From Pseudomonas tolaasii NCPPB 2192 (GTDB lineage Bacteria > Pseudomonadota > Gammaproteobacteria > Pseudomonadales > Pseudomonadaceae): a stretch of DNA of 64,000 nucleotides. The notes below the pieces were generated by a model, which saw nothing but the letters and a program-made list of their open reading frames with translations, was not told the DNA's origin and made no database searches. The position numbers and the translations under genes were made by a program. Below are positions 58,458-64,000 of the stretch, piece after piece. Where the stretch lies: NCBI RefSeq assembly GCF_002813445.1, contig NZ_PHHD01000001.1, forward strand, positions 3,472,001 to 3,536,000, in the 5' to 3' direction. Each line of letters opens with the position of its first letter. Position 1 is the first letter of the stretch.

Positions 58458-60494
58458 ATGAGTTTGCTCAGTATCGGGATGTCAGGGCTCAACGCCGCTC
58501 AAGGATCGCTGTCGGTCTTGAGTAACAACATTGCCAACGTCAATACCCCGGGATACTCGCGTCAGCAGACCACGCAGAACGCCAGCGCCAACAACCAGTA
58601 TGGCGGGGTGTTCATCGGCAGCGGCACGACCCTGGCGGACGTGCGCCGCATTTATAACGATTTCCTCGGCGCGGCCTATCAAAGCAGCACCGCGCTCAAC
58701 AGCGACGCCACGGCTTACGCAGGCCAGGCCGCCGCGATCGACAAGACCCTGTCGGACAAGTCCACCGGTATGTCGGCCGCCCTCAGCGCGTTTTTCGCTT
58801 CGCTGCAAACCGCTGCCGCCACGCCCAGCGATGTGTCGGCCCGGCAATTGTTGCTGACCAGCGCGCAGACCTTGAGCAACCGCTTCAACTCGATTTCCAC
58901 GCAATTGACCCAGCAGAAAGAGTCGATCAACGGCCAGTTGGGGACCATGAGTGATCAGGTCAACAAGCTGACCGCGTCGATTGCCTCGTTGAACACGCAA
59001 ATTGCAACGGCTCAGGGCTCGTCCACCAGCGCACCGGCCAACCTGCTGGACGCACGCAACGAAGCGGTGCGTTCGCTCAATGAGCTGATCGGCGTGACCG
59101 CGACCGAGAAAAACGGCCAGTTCAGTGTGACCACCGGCACCGGGCAGTCCCTGGTGGAAGGCGGTATTGCCAATACCATCTCGGCGGTGCCGAGCAAGAC
59201 CGATAACAGCCAGTACACCATCCAGTTGAAGGTGGGCGACACCTCGATGGACATCGGCTCGGTGATTTCCGGTGGCAGCATCGGTGGCTTGCTGCGCTAC
59301 CGCGATGATGTGCTGATGCCGGCCATCAACGACCTCGGGCGCATCGCCATCGCCACCGCCGACAGCGTCAACAAGCAACTGGGCCAAGGCCTGGACCTGA
59401 ACGGCGATTTTGGCTCTTCGCTGTTTGGCAACATCAACAGCCCGGCCGCGATTTCCCAGCGCAGCCAGGCGGCCGCGGGTAACAGTGCGGGGTCGGGCAA
59501 CCTGAACGTGACGATTGCCGACAGCAGCAAGCTGTCGACCTTTGACTACAAGGTCACCTTCACCAGCGGCAACCAGTACAACGTGGTGCGCTCCGATGGC
59601 AAGGCCATGGGCTCGTTTGACACCACCACCACGCCGCCGCCGGTGATCGACGGCTTTACCCTCGCGCTCAATGGCGCTGGGCCGGTTGCCGCCGGTGACA
59701 GCTTCAAGGTTAGCCCGACCGCCAACGGCGCCAGCGGCATTTCCGCCGACCTGAAGGACCCGAACAAAATTGCGTTTGCCGGGCCTCTGGCCGGTAACGC
59801 CAGCAAGACCAACACCGGTACCGGCACCTTCACGCCGCCGACGTTGACCCTGCCCATCGATATCAATGGTGGGGCTGCCAGTGCGCAACTGCGCACCGGG
59901 ATCGAAAATTCGATGCCCGTGAAAATGGTGTTCGGCAAACCGGCGGCGGACGGCACCCAGTCCTACACGTTGAGCGACGCCCAAGGCAACTCGATCGGCA
60001 CCGGCACCATCATCCCGGGCCAGGACAACAAGATTACCGTCAACGTGCCGATGCGTGATGCCAGCGGCGCGTTGATCCCTGGCAAGACGTTCGGCTTCGA
60101 CACCACCGTCGCCGGTTCGCCTGCCAATGGCGACAGCACCACCTTTTCATTCAACAGCGGCGCGACGTCCGATGGTCGCAATGCCCAACAATTGCTGGGC
60201 TTGCAGACCAAGGCAACGGTGGGTGCGGTGGATGGCAATGCGGGCGTGAGCCTGGTGTCGGCCAACAGCCGGCTGGTGTCCCAGGTCGGCTCGAAAGCGG
60301 CCCAGGCCAATACCGACAGCACCGCTACCGGCGCGCTCCTGGCGGCGAACAAGGCGGCCAGCAACTCGGTGTCCCAGGTCAACCTGGATGAAGAGGCGGG
60401 CGACATGATCAAGTTCCAGCAGTACTACACCGCGTCGTCGCAGATCATCAAGGCCGCACAAGAAACCTTCAGCACATTGATCAACGCCCTTTAA
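58458..60494 (+). CDS. flgK: Flagellar hook-associated protein FlgK
   Basis: FlgK (678 residues) is the first hook-filament junction protein. The N-terminal D0/D1 (MSLLSIGMSGLNAAQGSLSVLSNNIANVNTPGYSRQQ) and C-terminal ASNSVSQVNLDEEAGDMIKFQQYYTASSQIIKAAQETFSTLINAL are canonical. The central part, about residues 300-560, is variable and Gly/Ser/Thr-rich; it makes the protein longer than the E. coli version (547). It lies ten bases after flgJ. Confidence 0.96.
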   Translation: MSLLSIGMSGLNAAQGSLSVLSNNIANVNTPGYSRQQTTQNASANNQYGGVFIGSGTTLADVRRIYNDFLGAAYQSSTALNSDATAYAGQAAAIDKTLSDKSTGMSAALSAFFASLQTAAATPSDVSARQLLLTSAQTLSNRFNSISTQLTQQKESINGQLGTMSDQVNKLTASIASLNTQIATAQGSSTSAPANLLDARNEAVRSLNELIGVTATEKNGQFSVTTGTGQSLVEGGIANTISAVPSKTDNSQYTIQLKVGDTSMDIGSVISGGSIGGLLRYRDDVLMPAINDLGRIAIATADSVNKQLGQGLDLNGDFGSSLFGNINSPAAISQRSQAAAGNSAGSGNLNVTIADSSKLSTFDYKVTFTSGNQYNVVRSDGKAMGSFDTTTTPPPVIDGFTLALNGAGPVAAGDSFKVSPTANGASGISADLKDPNKIAFAGPLAGNASKTNTGTGTFTPPTLTLPIDINGGAASAQLRTGIENSMPVKMVFGKPAADGTQSYTLSDAQGNSIGTGTIIPGQDNKITVNVPMRDASGALIPGKTFGFDTTVAGSPANGDSTTFSFNSGATSDGRNAQQLLGLQTKATVGAVDGNAGVSLVSANSRLVSQVGSKAAQANTDSTATGALLAANKAASNSVSQVNLDEEAGDMIKFQQYYTASSQIIKAAQETFSTLINAL

Positions 60495-60508
60495 AGGAGT
60501 CTGGAACG

Positions 60509-62092
60509 ATGCGTATCTCTACACAGCAGTATTTCGACACCAGCTCCAGCAAATATCAGGACAACTATTCGGGTGTGGTCAAGGCTCAGGATCAAGCGAG
60601 CTCGGGCATACGCGTGCAGACCGCGGCGGATGATCCCGTCGCCGCCGCCCAGCTCCTGCTGTTGCAGCAACAAAAAGACATGCTGGGCCAGTACAACGGC
60701 AACATCACCAGCCTGCAGAACTCGTTGACCAACGAAGAAAGCGTGCTGTCGAGCATCAACACCGCGTTGCAGACTGCCCAGGGCCTGGCGTTGCAGGCGG
60801 GTAACCTGCAGTTGAGCAATGACGACCGCAAGGCGATTGCCGCCCAGGTCGGCGCGCTGGAGGATCAGGTGCTGGGTTTGCTCAACTCCAAGGACTCCAG
60901 CGGCAACTACATGTTCTCCGGGGCCAAGACCGATACGCCGCCTTACACCCGCAACAATGACGGCACCTACAGCTATCAGGGCGATGAAACCCCGTTGAGC
61001 CTGCAAGTGTCGAGCAACCTGTCGATTGCTGCCGGCGATACCGGCAAGACCTTGCTTGAAAGCTCCTCCAACGCGGGCCGCACCCAGGCCACGCTGTTGC
61101 CGCCTTCGGTCAACGACGGCAAGGTCTCGATCTCGGCGGGCCTGGTGACTTCAAGCAGCGCTTACACCAAGAGTTTTGCCGACGGCCAGCCCTACAAGCT
61201 GACTTTCTCCAGCAGTACCCAGTACAGCGTGACCGACAAGGACGGTAACGATGTAACCTCCGAAATCACCGGCAACGGCACGTTTGACTCCACCAAGGAG
61301 GGCGCCTCCAGCGTCAACCTGCGCGGGGTCAAATTCGATATCAGGCTGAACCTTGGGCCGGATGTTGCAACGGGCGCACCTTCCGATGCGCTGGTGGCGG
61401 GCAAGGCGTTCACCCTGGAAAGCAAGCCGGACAGCTTCAGTGTGTCGCGCACGGCCAGCAATGCGTCCACCGCACAATTGACGGGCGGCAGTGTCACCGA
61501 TCAGACGGCTTACGCCAGTACCTTCCCCAACGCGGGGGCGGTCATCAAGTTCACCAGCGGTACCGATTACCAGGTGTTCGCCCAGCCCTACAGTGCCGAC
61601 AGCAAAGCCATTGCCAGCGGTACCATCGCGGCCGGCGCAACGTCGATCACGGCGGCCGGGGTCACGTTTGGCATCAGCGGTACGCCGGGCGCCGGGGATC
61701 AATTTTCGGTCGGCGCCACCAGCAACAAAAACATGAATGCCCTGGACACTCTGGGCCAATTGCGCAAGATCCTGCTGACGCCGGCGGATGGCGATCAGGT
61801 TGCCAAGAACAACCTCAAGGACGTGCTGAACACCACCACCGCCAACCTGGCCAACGCTTCGGCGCAGATCGACCAGGTGCGCGGTTCTATCGGTGCGCGT
61901 CAGAATGCCCTGGATATCCAGGGCCAGGAGAACACCAGCCTGGGCCTGGCCAATACCTCGACCATGACCTCCCTGGCCAACGTCGACATGGGCCAGGCGG
62001 CGATTGACCTGACATTGCAGCAAACCATGTTGCAGGCCTCGCAGCTGGCCTTTGTGAAGATCTCCCAATTGAGCCTGTTCAGCCGCATGTGA
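60509..62092 (+). CDS. flgL: Flagellar hook-associated protein FlgL
   Basis: FlgL (527 residues) is the second hook-filament junction protein and is related to flagellin. It starts MRISTQQYFDTSSSKYQDNYSGVVKAQDQASSGIRVQTAADDPVAAAQLL. The C-terminal D0 is IRGSIGARQNALDIQG-like (RGSIGARQNALDIQGQENTS) through QQTMLQASQLAFVKISQLSLFSRM. The central domain (about residues 160-420) is Thr/Ser-rich and longer than in E. coli (317 in total), as is common in pseudomonads. AAAGGAG stands before the ATG. Confidence 0.95.
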   Translation: MRISTQQYFDTSSSKYQDNYSGVVKAQDQASSGIRVQTAADDPVAAAQLLLLQQQKDMLGQYNGNITSLQNSLTNEESVLSSINTALQTAQGLALQAGNLQLSNDDRKAIAAQVGALEDQVLGLLNSKDSSGNYMFSGAKTDTPPYTRNNDGTYSYQGDETPLSLQVSSNLSIAAGDTGKTLLESSSNAGRTQATLLPPSVNDGKVSISAGLVTSSSAYTKSFADGQPYKLTFSSSTQYSVTDKDGNDVTSEITGNGTFDSTKEGASSVNLRGVKFDIRLNLGPDVATGAPSDALVAGKAFTLESKPDSFSVSRTASNASTAQLTGGSVTDQTAYASTFPNAGAVIKFTSGTDYQVFAQPYSADSKAIASGTIAAGATSITAAGVTFGISGTPGAGDQFSVGATSNKNMNALDTLGQLRKILLTPADGDQVAKNNLKDVLNTTTANLANASAQIDQVRGSIGARQNALDIQGQENTSLGLANTSTMTSLANVDMGQAAIDLTLQQTMLQASQLAFVKISQLSLFSRM

Positions 62093-62107
62093 TCGGTGTA
62101 ATAACAG

Positions 62108-62137
62108 ACGGCCCACCCTGGCAACAGGGTGGGCCGT
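62108..62137 (+). terminator. Rho-independent terminator after flgL
   Basis: The perfect 13-base stem ACGGCCCACCCTG / CAGGGTGGGCCGT carries a GCAA tetraloop and is followed by TCTCGTTTC. It ends the flgF-L transcript. Confidence 0.9.
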
Positions 62138-62369
62138 TCTCGTTTCGGGCAGGCGCAAATGTTGCCGGGTTTTGCATAAAGCGCACAAAATTGAGTGACC
62201 TGTGAGTCATAAAGCGCATCTTCACTGTATCGTGTGAAAAGGATAAGTCGTCAGCGGGTCTTTGCGCGGCGCTTTCAGCGAGATTTTTATGGGGTTATCC
62301 CCTTTATTGTCAGCACTCCCGGCGTAGCCCGAGGGGTGTTCTCCAGCTATTTAGTATTGGGAAGCCACA

Positions 62370-63299
62370 ATGATTGGCATAAAAAGCATCGCCAGTTACG
62401 TGCCGGCAGACGGGGTCGATAACTACGCCCAGGGCGCCAAATTCGCCAAGGATGAAGAATTCATCATCGGCAAGATCGGTTCGGCGTTCCTGCCGCGCAA
62501 GGATGCTGCGCAGGAAACCTCCGACCTGTGTGTCGAAGCGGTCAACACCCTGTTTGCCAACAACCCGGATCTGAAGCGCGAATCCATTGACGCGCTGATC
62601 GTCGTGACCCAGAACGGTGACGAAGAGGGGTTGCCGCACACGGCTGCCATCGTTCAGGACAAACTGGGCCTGCCGACCCACGTGGCGGCGTTCGATATTT
62701 CCCTGGGCTGCTCGGGCTACGTCTACGGCATCTATGCGATGAAGGGCTTCATGGAAGCCACCGGCCTGAAAAACGGCCTGCTGATCACCGCCGACCCCTA
62801 TTCGAAGATCGTCGACCCGGAAGACCGCAACACCACCATGCTGTTTGGCGACGCCGCCACCGCGACTTGGATGGGCGAAGACGCCCCGTGGTTGCTCGGC
62901 AAGTCGAAATTCGGCACCGACGGCTCCGGCGCCCCGCATTTGAAAGTCTCCGACGGCGTGTTTTTCATGAACGGCCGCCAGGTGTTCAACTTTGCCTTGC
63001 TCAAAGTGCCGGCGCATTTGCACGAACTGCTCAATGAGTCTGACCTCAAGGCCGACGAAATAGACGCGTTTTGCATTCACCAGGGCAGTGCGGCGATTGT
63101 CGATGCGGTGGCGCGGCGTTTCGAAGAGGCGCCGGTGGAGAAGTTCATCAAGGACATGGTCGAGACCGGCAACACCGTGTCGTCGAGCATTCCGCTGCTG
63201 CTGGAAAAGCACATGATGGATGCCGACTGGAAGCGTGTGGCAATCAGCGGATTTGGTGTAGGCCTGTCGTGGGGCTCGGCGATTCTCTATCGCCCGTGA
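62370..63299 (+). CDS. FabH-like 3-oxoacyl-ACP synthase III (glycosylation-island type)
   Basis: A 309-residue ketoacyl synthase III: the Cys-His-Asn triad is complete at Cys114 (SLGCSGYVYG), His237 (FCIHQGSAA) and Asn268 (ETGNTVSSS). Its place between flgL and fliC matches orf3 of the P. syringae flagellin glycosylation island, where a FabH-like enzyme is thought to supply the acyl group of a modified viosamine on flagellin. The partner glycosyltransferases (fgt1/fgt2) are not present between flgL and fliC here. It may act in ordinary fatty-acid initiation instead. It stands alone between two terminators. Confidence 0.9.
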   Translation: MIGIKSIASYVPADGVDNYAQGAKFAKDEEFIIGKIGSAFLPRKDAAQETSDLCVEAVNTLFANNPDLKRESIDALIVVTQNGDEEGLPHTAAIVQDKLGLPTHVAAFDISLGCSGYVYGIYAMKGFMEATGLKNGLLITADPYSKIVDPEDRNTTMLFGDAATATWMGEDAPWLLGKSKFGTDGSGAPHLKVSDGVFFMNGRQVFNFALLKVPAHLHELLNESDLKADEIDAFCIHQGSAAIVDAVARRFEEAPVEKFIKDMVETGNTVSSSIPLLLEKHMMDADWKRVAISGFGVGLSWGSAILYRP

Positions 63300-63317
63300 C
63301 ACCCTGATAGGCTGCAT

Positions 63318-63355
63318 AAAAAACGCCCAGGCTTGAAAAAGCCTGGGCGTTTTTT
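63318..63355 (+). terminator. Rho-independent terminator before fliC
   Basis: CGCCCAGGC and GCCTGGGCG form a perfect stem flanked by A6 and T6 with an AT-rich loop. It ends the FabH-like transcript and keeps it separate from fliC. Confidence 0.93.
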
Positions 63356-63457
63356 ATTTGGCGCCAGAAAAGCCAGCATTTGTAGGGGGTTGGGCTATCG
63401 TAAATGCTTGAATTGCAAGGAGTGGCGCGGTGCCAGTAAAAAAAACCAAAAAAGTCC

Positions 63458-63484
63458 TCAAGCAACGGGCTTATACGACGATAA
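63458..63484 (+). promoter_or_regulatory. FliA (sigma28) promoter of fliC
   Basis: TCAAG, then 14 bases, then GACGATAA fits the flagellar sigma28 consensus (TAAAG-N14-GCCGATAA form) with two mismatches. It ends 81 bases before the fliC ATG. Confidence 0.75.
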
Positions 63485-63565
63485 CTATTACGAAGGTTCT
63501 CTAGGCCACACCCGGCGGTTGCCAGGGCCGGAAGCCGCAGTACACCACCCACGAGGATTTCGTCA

Positions 63566-64000
63566 TGGCTTTAACAGTAAACACCAACCTTGCTTCCTTG
63601 ACCGTTCAGAACAACCTGAACAAGGCTTCCGGCGCCCTGCAAACCTCCATGCAGCGTCTGTCCTCCGGCCTGCGTATCAACAGCGCCAAAGACGATGCGG
63701 CCGGCCTGCAAATCTCCAACCGTCTGACCAGCCAGATCAACGGCCTGGGCGTTGCAATCAAAAACGCCAACGACGGTAGCTCCATTGCTCAGACCGCTGA
63801 AGGCGCCATGCAGCAGTCCACCAACATCCTGCAAAGCATGCGTACCCTGGCTCTGCAATCGGCCAACGGCTCGCCAAGCGCTGAAGACCGCAAGTCGAAC
63901 CAGGCTCAATACGCTGCTCTGACGGCTGAATTGACCCGTATCGCAACCACCACCACCTTTGGTGGCAAGAACCTGCTGGACGGTTCTTTCGGTACCACTT
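63566..64000 (+). CDS. fliC: Flagellin FliC, 3' end outside window
   Basis: The first 145 codons of flagellin, open to the window end. The start at 63566 has CGAGG nearby. The conserved N-terminal D0/D1 (ALTVNTNLASLTVQNNLNKA, then QRLSSGLRINSAKDDAAGLQ) is seen, followed by QTAEGAMQQSTNILQSMRTLALQSANG and FGGKNLLDGSFGTT. The flg22-equivalent segment, residues 30-51, is intact, with Ser34, Leu36 and Ser51 where the canonical peptide has Thr, Ser and Ala. Transcribed from the FliA-type promoter. Confidence 0.97.

Noticed and set aside
62160..62369. FliA promoter for the FabH-like gene
   Set aside because: TAAAGCGC occurs at about 62211, but no GCCGATAA-like -10 follows at the right spacing.

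Overview
The window is a stretch of chromosome from a Pseudomonas of the fluorescens group. The evidence is the high-GC coding style, the gene orders (relA-mazG, purMN next to hda, phhABC opposite phhR, flgFGHIJKL followed by fliC), a cobalamin riboswitch of the usual pseudomonad layout, and about ten copies of the REP/REPIN palindrome beginning TGTGGGAGCTGGCTTGCCTG. No rRNA, tRNA, CRISPR array, prophage or insertion sequence was seen. The window opens inside relA and closes inside fliC.

Layout. 1-3.3 kb: stringent response and housekeeping (relA end, mazG, a YaiL-like gene). 3.4-8.7 kb: a leftward three-gene siderophore operon (one NIS synthetase, an MFS exporter, a TonB-dependent receptor) behind a Fur-box-like site. 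9-16 kb: purMN with a DUF3108 gene, facing a DUF2066 gene, a PerM-like permease and hda. 15.7-17 kb: two NlpC/P60 lipoproteins in tandem. 17.2-27.8 kb: a sorbosone-dehydrogenase-like lipoprotein gene lying head to head with a riboswitch-controlled late cobalamin operon (cobO, cobB, bluB, cobD, cobC, cobQ, cobU, cobT, alpha-ribazole phosphatase, cobS), whose genes nearly all overlap. 27.9-30.3 kb: a MarR regulator, an MFS transporter, a 39-residue membrane peptide and an exported glutathione-peroxidase-like protein, with matching palindromic operators before the regulator and the transporter.

30.3-36 kb holds a FadL-type porin, several small unassigned genes, a Sel1-like protein and rmuC. 36-43.7 kb holds the transporter-sensor kinase MxtR, a DUF454 gene, a YecA-like gene, recQ and a second MarR regulator. 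43.7-49 kb holds a PlpD-type patatin autotransporter, a SelW-like protein, a DMT exporter, an AraC regulator and an LpxH-like phosphoesterase. 49.1-53.4 kb is the phenylalanine catabolic operon phhABC with its TyrR-like regulator PhhR. 53.6-64 kb is the flagellar rod, ring, hook-junction and filament block: a sigma54-type promoter precedes flgF and a FliA-type promoter precedes fliC. A FabH-like gene, like the one in flagellin-glycosylation islands, sits between flgL and fliC, but no glycosyltransferase gene accompanies it here.

The best candidates for something not well described are the single-synthetase siderophore operon, the MarR-palindrome-MFS-micropeptide-peroxidase module, an orphan protein resembling phage virion muralytic proteins, and a REP pair that has become the coding end of cobB. 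All function names rest on recognising sequence motifs and gene order by eye; no searches were run.
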